A stretch of DNA of 64,000 nucleotides. Origin: Rhodococcus globerulus NBRC 14531 (GTDB lineage Bacteria; Actinomycetota; Actinomycetes; Mycobacteriales; Mycobacteriaceae). The notes beneath the pieces were generated by a model. The model saw only the letters and a list, made by a program, of their open reading frames with translations. It searched no databases and was not told where the DNA came from. The stretch is taken from the NCBI RefSeq assembly GCF_001894805.1, contig NZ_BCWX01000001.1, positions 682,001 through 746,000 on the forward strand. Reading direction: 5' to 3'. How positions within the stretch are numbered: the stretch's first letter is position 1; every line of letters starts with the position of its first letter. The position numbers and the translations under genes were made by a program. Below are positions 54,157-62,285 of this stretch, piece by piece.

Positions 54157-55092
54157 ATGACTCTGCTTCGCAGCCCGAAGCCCGGCGCGCTGATTGTGCG
54201 CTGGGTTTTCGGCCGCGACGCCGCGAAGGTCACCGACAAGCTACGCAAGCACGCGCCGGGAGGCGTCGACGCAATTCGGGATCAGTACTATCGCACCGAT
54301 GATTCCGACGCCCGACTGGATGTGTATTTTCCGGCTGGTACGCAGACCGCGCTCCCCACCGTGGTGTGGACACACGGCGGGGCCTGGATTTCCGGAAACA
54401 AGTCCAACAACGCCACGTACTACGAGTTACTTGCCTCTCGCGGTTTCACCGTGGTGTCGCTGGACTACTCCATCGGGCCGGAGCATCGGTATCCAACCGC
54501 GATCGGTCAGCTCAACGACGCACACGCGTACATCCTCGCGAACGCCGAGAGGTTGCACGTCGATCCGTCGAAGATATTTCTGGCCGGTGATTCGGCAGGT
54601 GCTCAGTTGTCGAGCCAATTGGCAACGATCATCACCAATCCGGAGTACGCGGACCTTGTCTGTGTGAAGCCGGCCTTGCATCCGGATCAACTGCGCGGAG
54701 TTGTGCTGAACTGCGGAATCTACGATGTTGCGAACATGGTGGGTGGCCCCGGCATCATCGGCTGGGGTGTCGATCGCTCGCTGTGGGCCTATACCGGTGA
54801 TCGCCTTTTTGTCGATAGCACAGCGGCGCAACAGATGTCGACGCTCCATCACGTCACGGCCGATTTCCCGCCCGCCTATATCAGTGGCGGCAATGCCGAC
54901 CCGCTGACAGATCGTCAGTCGAAACCTTTGGCCGACAAGCTGACTGGATTCGGCGTCAAGGTGGACACGTTGTTCTTTCCGGAAGATCACGAGCCGCCGC
55001 TCGGACATGAGTACCAGTTCAACCTCGATGGTGCAGACGGCGTGGTGGCGTTCGAGCGCACCGTGGATTTCCTGTCGGCGCGGGTTGATTGA
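54094..55092 (+). CDS. alpha/beta hydrolase, HSL family (1)
   Basis: Up to 332 residues. The HSL signature HGGAWISGNKSNN supplies the oxyanion hole, GDSAGAQLSSQLA the nucleophile and the His is in FPEDHEPPLGHEYQF. It hydrolyses ester bonds of lipids or small acyl compounds. Three in-frame ATGs with AGGA upstream arise from the tandem repeat, plus one at 54157; the true start is undecided and the repeated N-terminus (RLRTPMSHRLRTPM) is probably not part of the fold. It follows the CoA-ligase gene by about 65 bases and is paralogous to the next gene. Confidence 0.85.
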   Translation: MPYRLRTPMSHRLRTPMSHRLMTLLRSPKPGALIVRWVFGRDAAKVTDKLRKHAPGGVDAIRDQYYRTDDSDARLDVYFPAGTQTALPTVVWTHGGAWISGNKSNNATYYELLASRGFTVVSLDYSIGPEHRYPTAIGQLNDAHAYILANAERLHVDPSKIFLAGDSAGAQLSSQLATIITNPEYADLVCVKPALHPDQLRGVVLNCGIYDVANMVGGPGIIGWGVDRSLWAYTGDRLFVDSTAAQQMSTLHHVTADFPPAYISGGNADPLTDRQSKPLADKLTGFGVKVDTLFFPEDHEPPLGHEYQFNLDGADGVVAFERTVDFLSARVD

Positions 55093-55225
55093 TCGTATCC
55101 CCTTGTTCTGCTTGAGAATTTGACAATCCCGGCAATCTGGTCGTCGATAATTGACAGGCAATTCCCAGGAACCGCATCTCCGCTAGCCTTGTGCCCGATG
55201 CTGTTTCCGACGCCCAGGAGTTGCC

Positions 55226-56248
55226 GTGCCCAAGTCGTCCACACGTCGATCGCCCAGGTGGGCGCTCGGCCTGTTGAGCGCGGTGTTCACGCTGATGATT
55301 ATCGGCGGATTGGCGACGTACTTCAGCCCATGGCCGGGGACGTTGGCAATGCGGTGGATGGCGGAAGGAAGTGCAGATTCGGTTTCTGCGACGCTGTCGG
55401 AGTTGGCTCCGTCCGGCGTCGAGACGCGTACCGATGTGACCTACCGCGACGGCGATCCGGATGCCCTACTCGACGTCTACTTCCCGGATTCGGCGTCGGC
55501 AGCGCTGCCAACACTCATCTGGACTCATGGTGGTAGTTGGATCTACGGCGACAAGGAAGATTACTCGGGCTACTACAAGAGTCTTGCCGGCCAAGGGTTC
55601 ACGGTCATCTCCCTGGACTACTCTCTGGGCCCGGACGCGACGTACCCGACAGTGCTCCGTCAACTGAACGACGCCTATCGGTACATCACCGACAATGCGG
55701 AGCAGTTGCACGTGGATCCGAACGCACTCTTCCTCGGCGGCGATTCTGCGGGCGGCCAGATCTCGAGCCAGATTGCTGCAATGATCACCGACCCGGTCTA
55801 CGCCGCCGAAGTCGGAGTCACGCCGAGCCTGTCGCCGCAGCAGGTCCGGGGCGTCGTCCTGGACTGTGGCGTCTTCGATATGTACGAATTCCTCGATCCC
55901 GACGGCAGATTCGGGTGGACGGCAGACCGCGAATCCGTTTGGGCCTACACCGGGACCAAGGACTTCGAGAACTCACCGGCGGTCAGGCAGATGTCGACGA
56001 TGAACATCGTCACATCGGCTTTCCCCCCGACCTTCATCACCGGCGGCAATGCTGACGAACTGACCGCCGGCCAGTCGAAACCTTTCGCTGACAGACTCCT
56101 TCGTCTGGGTGTCGACGTCGACGCGCTCTTCTACCCGGATGACTACGAACCGGCGCTCGAACACGAGTACCAGTTCGATCTGGATACTCCCGACGGGCAG
56201 ATCGCGTTCGATCGCACGGTTGCATTCCTGCGTGCGCATTCGCAGTAG
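55226..56248 (+). CDS. alpha/beta hydrolase, HSL family (2), membrane-anchored or exported
   Basis: 340 residues with a single N-terminal membrane helix (ALGLLSAVFTLMIIGGLATYF), so it acts at or outside the membrane. HTHGGSW-type sequence (WTHGGSWIYGDKEDYS), GDSAGGQISSQIA and LEHEYQFDLDTPDGQIAFDRT match the previous gene closely, which lacks the anchor. CAGGAG stands six bases before the GTG start. The two genes look like a duplicated cytosolic and exported esterase pair. Confidence 0.86.
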   Translation: MPKSSTRRSPRWALGLLSAVFTLMIIGGLATYFSPWPGTLAMRWMAEGSADSVSATLSELAPSGVETRTDVTYRDGDPDALLDVYFPDSASAALPTLIWTHGGSWIYGDKEDYSGYYKSLAGQGFTVISLDYSLGPDATYPTVLRQLNDAYRYITDNAEQLHVDPNALFLGGDSAGGQISSQIAAMITDPVYAAEVGVTPSLSPQQVRGVVLDCGVFDMYEFLDPDGRFGWTADRESVWAYTGTKDFENSPAVRQMSTMNIVTSAFPPTFITGGNADELTAGQSKPFADRLLRLGVDVDALFYPDDYEPALEHEYQFDLDTPDGQIAFDRTVAFLRAHSQ

Positions 56249-56258
56249 CGTCGAGCCT

Positions 56259-57671
56259 CTACCGAATTACGTACGGCGAGATCGAGCTTCGATGCTCGCT
56301 GATGTCCAAGGCCTTGCCCAATGGAGGGAAAGCGCGCTGGGGGCAGTTCAAGCGTTCGCACACCCGGCAACCCGAACCGATCGGTGTGCCGGGATTGGAC
56401 TCGTCCAAGTCCAAGCCGTCGCCGTAGACGAGACGGTGGGCATGGCGGATCTCGCAGCCCAACCCGATGGCAAAGATCTTCTGGGGCTGACCGTATCTCG
56501 CGGCCCGACGCTCCACTGTGCGTGCCACCCAGAGGTACCGTCTGCCGTCAGGCATCTGGGCGATCTGCGGCATGATCTTGCCCGGGTAGGAGAAGGTTTC
56601 GTACACATTCCACAGGGGGCACGTGCCGCCGCTGGTGGAGAAGTGAAAACCGGTGGCGGACTGACGCTTCGACATGTTTCCGGCGCGGTCGACGCGGACG
56701 AACATGAACGGGACACCGCGCAGTTTCGGTCTCTGCAACGTCGACAGTCGGTGGCAGATCGTTTCGTAGCTGGCAGAGTAGAACGCTGACATACGTTCGA
56801 TGTCGTACCGGAAATCTTCGGCCACATCGTGAAACTGTCCGTAAGGGAGGACGGTAGCCGCGGCGAAGTAGTTGGCCAGCCCGAGGCGAGCCAGCGACAC
56901 CGATTCCTCGCTGGTGAAGTTGCCTTCGGCGACGAGGGAGTCGAGTAGGTCGTTGTGTTCGAGGTAAGCGAGCTCGGTGGCGAACTTGAATACCTGCTGA
57001 CCACCGGACAGGTGCGACGAGATCTCGAGGACCCGGTTCACGGGGTCGTACCGATGCAGAATGTTCTCGCCGAGGTCGATTCGGCGAACGATCTGCACGT
57101 CGTGAATCGTTTCCAGACGGCGGGCGATTTCGCCCGCGATGTCGCCACGGTGGAAACGCAGGCGTGACGTCAGTTCTTCCGCGGCAGTATCAAGATCGTG
57201 GATGTAGTTCTGCCGTTGGTAGAAGTAGTCGCGGACTTCCTCGTGGGGCATCGTGATGGAACCACTGCCGCTGCCGTCCGAAAAGCGATCCTCGGTGGCC
57301 GCGGCCAGCTGCGCCGTGGTGTTGCGGAAGCGGCGGTGCATGTTGACCATCGCCTTCGCCAACCCCGGATGGCTCGACACCATCTCGGCGATCTCGTGCG
57401 CGTCGGCGTCGATCCCCATTTCCTGATCGAGAGCCACCTCGCGCATTTCGGCGATCAGTCGAGTGTCGTCCTGCGACGAGAAGAAGGTGGTGTCGACGCC
57501 GAACACCTCGCTGATCCGCAGCAGGACCGGCACGGTCAGCGGGCGGACGTCGTGCTCGATCTGGTTGAGGTAACTTGCCGATATTTCGAGCGTCTTTGCC
57601 AACGACGCCTGGCTCAGCCCACGCTCGGTACGCAGTTGGCGGAGCCGGACACCGACGAAGGTTTTCGACAT
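56259..57671 (-). CDS. ramB: RamB-type regulator of acetate/glyoxylate metabolism
   Basis: 470 residues. An N-terminal XRE helix-turn-helix (GVRLRQLRTERGLSQASLAKTLEISASYLNQIEHDVRPLTVPVLLRI) is followed by an ImmA/IrrE-like middle (FKFATELAYLEHNDLLDSLVAEG) and the ScfR C-terminal domain with cysteines (GGTCPLWNVYETF, GLGCEIRHA, GSGCRVCERLNCPQRAFPP). RamB controls isocitrate lyase, malate synthase and acetate activation in corynebacteria and mycobacteria. aceA lies nearby, as in M. tuberculosis, and a GCAAAC-N4-GTTTGC site is in its own promoter. Confidence 0.93.
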   Translation of the reverse strand: MSKTFVGVRLRQLRTERGLSQASLAKTLEISASYLNQIEHDVRPLTVPVLLRISEVFGVDTTFFSSQDDTRLIAEMREVALDQEMGIDADAHEIAEMVSSHPGLAKAMVNMHRRFRNTTAQLAAATEDRFSDGSGSGSITMPHEEVRDYFYQRQNYIHDLDTAAEELTSRLRFHRGDIAGEIARRLETIHDVQIVRRIDLGENILHRYDPVNRVLEISSHLSGGQQVFKFATELAYLEHNDLLDSLVAEGNFTSEESVSLARLGLANYFAAATVLPYGQFHDVAEDFRYDIERMSAFYSASYETICHRLSTLQRPKLRGVPFMFVRVDRAGNMSKRQSATGFHFSTSGGTCPLWNVYETFSYPGKIMPQIAQMPDGRRYLWVARTVERRAARYGQPQKIFAIGLGCEIRHAHRLVYGDGLDLDESNPGTPIGSGCRVCERLNCPQRAFPPLGKALDISEHRSSISPYVIR

Positions 57672-57702
57672 TCAGCCAGGATACGAGGGGTGTAGGAAGT
57701 TC

Positions 57703-57718
57703 GCAAACTTGTGTTTGC
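57703..57718. promoter_or_regulatory. putative RamB operator
   Basis: GCAAAC-TTGT-GTTTGC, perfect six-base arms, 31 bases before the ramB start and just after the formamidase stop. RamB motifs in C. glutamicum contain AAAGTTTGCAAA-type cores, so autoregulation is the simplest reading. Confidence 0.6.
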
Positions 57719-57727
57719 AGACTTAAC

Positions 57728-58987
57728 CTAGGCTTTGTTCTCCGAACGCGGAGCACCCATGCCGGGATCGATCTGAAACGGACCGTTCGCAGACGGGGCA
57801 AGTGGGAAGTCGAAGATCGCGGTCGGGAGATACACCGTCGAGCAGGAGTTCGGAATATCGACGACGCCGGAGAGCCTGCCTTCGATCGGCGCGGCGCCGA
57901 GTAGCAGATATGCCTGCTCCGGTGCGTAGCCGAACTTCGTGAGGTATTCGATCGCGTGCAGGCAGGCGCGCTGGTAAGACAGATGGGAGTCGAGATACTT
58001 CTGCTCACCGTCCAGCGTCACGGATGTGCCCGAGAATGCCAGCCACTCGGAGTACTGCGGATCTGTGTTGCCCGGCATGAAGATCGCATTCTCGGATACC
58101 CCGTAGGTGTCCATGCCGCCTTTGATGATGTCGACGCGCAGATCGATGAAGCCGCCCATCTCGATGGCGCCGCAGAAGGTGATCTCACCGTCGCCTTGGG
58201 AGAAGTGCAGGTCGCCGACGGACAGGTTCGCTCCGTCGACAAATACGGGGTAGAAGATTCGGCTGCCCTTGGTCAGGTTCTTGATGTCCTGGTTGCCGCC
58301 GTTCTCGCGCGGGGGAGCCGTGCGGGCAGCCTCGCCGGCAACACGCGTGTAGTCGTCGCCGGTGAGGGTGCCGAGTACGGCGTCACGGGGCTCGGGTGGA
58401 AGTGCCAGCGGGGGAACGCGATTGGGATCGGTGGCAATCAATGCACCTTCGCGGGCATTCCACTTGGCGAGCAAGGCCGCTGACGGCGCAGTGCCCATGA
58501 GTCCCGGGTGCACGATGCCGGTGAACGACACGTGTGGGATATGGCGCGACGTAGCGGTCTGTCCCGAGAAATCCCATACCGCTTTGTATGCGTCGGGGAA
58601 CTGCTCGGTGAGGAATCCGCCGCCGTTGTTACGCGGGAAGATGCCGGTGTACCCCCAGCCCTGGCCGGCCAACGGTCCCGAATCTTCTTGGGGGATAGGG
58701 CCGATGTCGAGAATGTCGACGATCAGGAGGTCGCCGGGCTTTGCCCCTTCGACGGCAAACGGGCCGGAAAGCGTGTGCACGGTGGTGAGGGGCGCATTGA
58801 GGATGTCGTCCGCGGAGTCGTCGTTGTGAATGGCACCGTCGAACCACTCGCGGCAGTGAACACGGAACGCATCGCCCGGCTTCACCGTGACTGCGGCCGG
58901 AATATCAGGGTGCCAGCGGTTATGGCCGACGATGGCCTGCTCGGTGAACTTCTTGGTGGAATCGAGGGGGAACAGCAACTCCGGCAT
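57728..58987 (-). CDS. fmdA: acetamidase/formamidase family protein
   Basis: 419 residues, the FmdA length. Recognisable stretches are VKPGDAFRVHCREWFDGAIHNDD near the start, PGDLLIVDILDIGP, HISFTGIVHPG-like HVSFTGIVHPGLMG and LHFSQGDGEITFCGAIEMGGFIDL, the metal- and active-site region. It splits formamide or short amides to ammonia and acid in the cytosol. An fmdB-like gene lies upstream on the same strand (29-base gap), the usual fmdA/fmdB pair. The acetate it could release from acetamide fits the RamB neighbourhood. Confidence 0.92.
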   Translation of the reverse strand: MPELLFPLDSTKKFTEQAIVGHNRWHPDIPAAVTVKPGDAFRVHCREWFDGAIHNDDSADDILNAPLTTVHTLSGPFAVEGAKPGDLLIVDILDIGPIPQEDSGPLAGQGWGYTGIFPRNNGGGFLTEQFPDAYKAVWDFSGQTATSRHIPHVSFTGIVHPGLMGTAPSAALLAKWNAREGALIATDPNRVPPLALPPEPRDAVLGTLTGDDYTRVAGEAARTAPPRENGGNQDIKNLTKGSRIFYPVFVDGANLSVGDLHFSQGDGEITFCGAIEMGGFIDLRVDIIKGGMDTYGVSENAIFMPGNTDPQYSEWLAFSGTSVTLDGEQKYLDSHLSYQRACLHAIEYLTKFGYAPEQAYLLLGAAPIEGRLSGVVDIPNSCSTVYLPTAIFDFPLAPSANGPFQIDPGMGAPRSENKA

Positions 58988-59015
58988 GTGAACTCCTCAT
59001 CATCGAAGGTGATAC

Positions 59016-59303
59016 TCAGGGGCGAGGTAGCTTGCGGTGCAACGGATTAGACGTAGTCGGGGTGACGGTGCGGCGAGTGCCCGGTAGTGAGCCGTTGACT
59101 ACTGCCGGCTCATGGGCGGATCGCGCAGTGGCGTCGAGTAGTCCCATCGCGGCAGAGGATGCGTGACTCAATCTCGGTGTGGACATCACGCGTCGGGAAT
59201 CAGCGGAGCATTGTGGGCACACAATCGACGAGGGAACCTCGGCCATCGCAAACGACCGTTCGAGCGGTCCGCAGCCGGTGCAGCGAAACTCGTACAGGGG
59301 CAT
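59016..59303 (-). CDS. fmdB: FmdB-family zinc-ribbon protein
   Basis: 95 residues from ATG 59303: MPLYEFRCTGCGPLERSFAM then CPQCSADSRRVMSTPRLSH, i.e. the CxxC...CxxC zinc ribbon of FmdB, originally noted as a putative regulator of formamidase. The frame continues 58 codons upstream but that part has no family match, so the ATG is chosen. The C-terminal 40 residues are low-complexity. It is probably the first gene of the fmdB-fmdA unit. Confidence 0.88.
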   Translation of the reverse strand: MPLYEFRCTGCGPLERSFAMAEVPSSIVCPQCSADSRRVMSTPRLSHASSAAMGLLDATARSAHEPAVVNGSLPGTRRTVTPTTSNPLHRKLPRP

Positions 59304-59823
59304 GGCCGTCACGCTAGTGGAGGTTGGCGTCGGCGGCAGCGGAACGGCGAGCCCAGGTGCACACAAGTGTGCGAAATCAGGCCGAAGCGCACGTTTCGAG
59401 GCAACTTGTGTGCAATAAATCCCGCCTGCGCACGGTGAATCTGCGAATTCCACCCAGACGGGCGTGATTGCGGTCACTTCGAGTCACAAAATGTTGCTGG
59501 GAGTGATGCTGGAGTTGCCCATCGGCGGCGCGCTTGCGTCGTCGCAGTAGGTTGCGTGCATTTCGTTCACAGCCTGCAGTTTCTTGCTACCGGCCAGTAG
59601 GAAACCTGCCCGATTGGCGAGGTTTGAACCCCTCTCGATCTTCACAGTCTTAGCAAAGTGTGTTGAAAAGCTAGCGAAGATTGGCATTAGCAACAGGTAG
59701 ACGGCACTTTTTCGATGTGTCATTCTCGATGAGTACACAAAAAGGGCCTGGCAAGGATGTGAAGCAGTACGCACGTACCGCTCACAACGGGCCGGACCAG
59801 TAGATCAAAGAGATGGAGTCTTG
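59304..59823. other. aceA upstream region, no gene seen
   Basis: The 520 bases between fmdB and aceA contain no credible gene; a leftward 96-codon frame (59484-59774) has poor composition. The stretch becomes AT-richer near aceA. TAGCAAAGTGTG at 59651-59662 is reminiscent of RamB half-sites but not a clean match. This is the expected place for RamB-dependent and catabolite control of aceA. Confidence 0.5.
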
Positions 59824-61113
59824 ATGTCGACCACCGGCACCCCGAAGACCGCAGCAGAGCTTCAGCAGGATTGGGACACCAACCCTCGCTGGAAGGGCGT
59901 AACTCGTAACTACACGGCCGATCAGGTCGTCAAGCTCCAGGGCACCGTCGTCGAGGAGCAGACCCTCGCTCGCCGCGGATCCGAGATCCTCTGGGATCTC
60001 GTGAACAACGAGGACTACATCAACTCCCTCGGTGCACTTACCGGCAACATGGCTGTGCAGCAGGTTCGCGCCGGCCTCAAGGCCATCTACCTCTCCGGCT
60101 GGCAGGTTGCCGGCGACGCTAACCTCTCGGGCCACACGTACCCGGACCAGAGCCTCTACCCGGCCAACTCGGTTCCGACCGTCGTTCGTCGCATCAACAA
60201 CGCACTGCTGCGCGCCGACGAGATCGCCAAGACCGAGGGTGACACCTCCGTCAGCAACTGGCTCGCTCCGATCGTTGCCGACGCCGAAGCCGGCTTCGGT
60301 GGCGCTCTCAACGCATACGAGCTGCAGAAGGCCATGATCGGCGCCGGCGCAGCAGGCGTTCACTGGGAGGATCAGCTCGCTTCGGAGAAGAAGTGCGGCC
60401 ACCTCGGCGGCAAGGTGCTCATCCCCACGCAGCAGCACATCCGCACCCTGACCTCGGCTCGTCTGGCTTCCGATGTCGCGGACGTTCCGTCCGTCATCAT
60501 CGCCCGCACCGACGCTGAGGCCGCAACCCTCATCACCTCCGACGTGGACGAGCGCGACCGCCCGTTCCTCGACGGAACCCGTACGGCTGAAGGCTTCTAC
60601 GGCGTCAAGAACGGCATCGAGCCCTGCATCGCTCGCGCCAAGGCTTACGCACCGTACGCAGACCTCATCTGGATGGAGACCGGCGTGCCGGACCTCGAGG
60701 TTGCAAAGAAGTTCGCCGAGTCCGTTCGCAGCGAATTCCCGGACCAGCTCCTGGCCTACAACTGCTCCCCGTCCTTCAACTGGAAGGCACACCTGGACGA
60801 CGCGACCATCGCGAAGTTCCAGAAGGAGCTCGGCGCGATGGGCTTCAAGTTCCAGTTCATCACGCTCGCAGGCTTCCACTCGCTCAACTACGGCATGTTC
60901 GACCTGGCCTACGGCTACGCCCGTGAAGGTATGACGGCATTCGTCGACCTGCAGGAGCGCGAGTTCAAGGCTGCCGAAGAGCGTGGCTTCACCGCCATCA
61001 AGCACCAGCGTGAGGTTGGCGCCGGCTACTTCGACACCATCGCCACCACGGTTGACCCCAACACCTCGACGGCAGCTCTCAAGGGCTCCACCGAAGAGGG
61101 ACAGTTCCACTAA
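59824..61113 (+). CDS. aceA: isocitrate lyase
   Basis: 429 residues, matching mycobacterial ICL1. It cleaves isocitrate to glyoxylate and succinate, the first step of the glyoxylate shunt, allowing growth on acetate and fatty acids. The catalytic loop KKCGH places the active Cys at residue 191; [16 protein letters not shown] and the [12 protein letters not shown] segment are diagnostic. ATG 59824 follows a TTG one codon earlier. Codon use is that of a highly expressed gene. A hairpin follows the stop, then fadB2. Confidence 0.97.
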   Translation: MSTTGTPKTAAELQQDWDTNPRWKGVTRNYTADQVVKLQGTVVEEQTLARRGSEILWDLVNNEDYINSLGALTGNMAVQQVRAGLKAIYLSGWQVAGDANLSGHTYPDQSLYPANSVPTVVRRINNALLRADEIAKTEGDTSVSNWLAPIVADAEAGFGGALNAYELQKAMIGAGAAGVHWEDQLASEKKCGHLGGKVLIPTQQHIRTLTSARLASDVADVPSVIIARTDAEAATLITSDVDERDRPFLDGTRTAEGFYGVKNGIEPCIARAKAYAPYADLIWMETGVPDLEVAKKFAESVRSEFPDQLLAYNCSPSFNWKAHLDDATIAKFQKELGAMGFKFQFITLAGFHSLNYGMFDLAYGYAREGMTAFVDLQEREFKAAEERGFTAIKHQREVGAGYFDTIATTVDPNTSTAALKGSTEEGQFH

Positions 61114-61129
61114 GAACTGACATCGGGTG

Positions 61130-61159
61130 GGGGAGAGGCTCGGCTTCGGGTCTCTCCCC
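61130..61159 (+). terminator. hairpin after aceA
   Basis: GGGGAGAG and CTCTCCCC pair around a 14-base loop 16 bases after the stop. The tract after the stem is TGCTTG, so termination may be partial. Confidence 0.65.
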
Positions 61160-61298
61160 TGCTTGTATCACCGCACTACTTCTCTTCCGTCTTCAAAGCA
61201 GTTCCGATTGCGCCGGCCATCAGCGTCGACGCGGTTCGAAGTGCTTCCACAGCTACACCTCCACCAGACAAACTCCACGAGACAAACAAGGAGCTGAC

Positions 61299-62195
61299 GT
61301 GACCAGCGAAAAAATTCAGCGCGTCGGCGTTATCGGCGCCGGAATCATGGGTGCCGGAATCGCCGAGGTGTGCGCCCGCGCACATGTCGATGTTCTGGTC
61401 TTCGAGCAGACTCGCGAGCTTGCAGCAGCCGGGCGTTCACGCATCCTGCGTTCGCTCGACCGCGGCGTGAGCAGCGGAAAGATCACAGAACGTGAGCGTG
61501 AGCAGGCCGCATGGCGTCTGCGTTTCACCTCCGATCTGGGAGATTTCGCGGACCGCCAGCTCGTTGTGGAGGCCGTCGTCGAAGACGAGAAGATCAAGAG
61601 CGAAATCTTTGCCGAGCTCGACGCGGTCGTGACGGATCCGGATGCGGTTCTCGCGTCCAACACGTCGTCGATCCCGATCATGAAGCTGGGTATCTCGACC
61701 AAGCGTCCCGAGCGAGTCATCGGTATGCACTTCTTCAACCCGGTGCCGGTTCTGCCGCTCGTCGAACTGGTGACGACGCTCAAGACCAGCTCCACGGTGT
61801 CGCAGCGCGCCGAGGCTTTTGCCAGTGACGTCCTTGGCAAGCAGGTTGTCCGCAGTGCCGACCGCTCCGGCTTTGTCGTCAACGCACTCCTGGTGCCGTA
61901 CCTGCTCTCGGCCATCCGCATGGTCGAGTCGGGCTTCGCCACCAAGGAAGACATCGACAAGGCAACGGTTCTCGGCCTCGCGCACCCCATGGGTCCGCTG
62001 GCTCTGACGGACCTGGTCGGACTCGACACCGTCAAGTCCATCGCCGACTCCATGTACGAAGAGTTCAAGGAGCCGCTGTACTCCGCCCCGCCGCTGCTCC
62101 TCCGTATGGTCGAGGCCGGTCTGACGGGTAAGAAGTCCGGCGCAGGGTTCTACGAGTACACCGACAACGGTCGTTCCGCCAAGCAGGCAAGCTAA
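61299..62195 (+). CDS. fadB2: 3-hydroxybutyryl-CoA dehydrogenase
   Basis: 298 residues. NAD fold RVGVIGAGIMGAGIAEVCARAHVDVLVFE; the catalytic His/Glu region is ERVIGMHFFNPVPVLPLVELV; the C-terminal dimer domain has NALLVPYLLSAIRMVE and ends KSGAGFYEYTDNG. It oxidises 3-hydroxyacyl-CoA of short chains. GTG start with AAGGAG eight bases upstream. The icl-fadB2 pair is conserved in mycobacteria and ties beta-oxidation output to the glyoxylate shunt. Confidence 0.95.
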   Translation: MTSEKIQRVGVIGAGIMGAGIAEVCARAHVDVLVFEQTRELAAAGRSRILRSLDRGVSSGKITEREREQAAWRLRFTSDLGDFADRQLVVEAVVEDEKIKSEIFAELDAVVTDPDAVLASNTSSIPIMKLGISTKRPERVIGMHFFNPVPVLPLVELVTTLKTSSTVSQRAEAFASDVLGKQVVRSADRSGFVVNALLVPYLLSAIRMVESGFATKEDIDKATVLGLAHPMGPLALTDLVGLDTVKSIADSMYEEFKEPLYSAPPLLLRMVEAGLTGKKSGAGFYEYTDNGRSAKQAS

Positions 62196-62204
62196 GGCCA
62201 ATGG

Positions 62205-62252
62205 CCCTGTGCGCCTTTCTGGTAGTTCCGGCTACCACAAAGGCGCACAGGG
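62205..62252 (+). terminator. fadB2 terminator (repeated hairpin family, copy 3)
   Basis: CCCTGTGCGCCTTTCTGGTAG and CTACCACAAAGGCGCACAGGG pair over 21 positions with one mismatch and a six-base loop. The core stem is shared with the copies at 33473 and 36018. Confidence 0.85.
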
Positions 62253-62285
62253 CGCTTGCGCCCCTCGGTTAGAAAGGTCGACCGC

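Noticed and set aside
59600-59645. GGTTCAAACC-like segment on the minus strand resembling a tRNA T-arm
   Set aside because: The T stem does not pair properly and no D arm, anticodon arm or acceptor stem surrounds it.
59782-61110. Long antisense open frame across aceA (442 codons)
   Set aside because: Shadow of aceA codon bias; leucine/valine/glycine-rich without motifs.
62196-62285. Cobalamin riboswitch before metE
   Set aside because: The 90-base gap is mostly the fadB2 terminator and is far too short for the aptamer.
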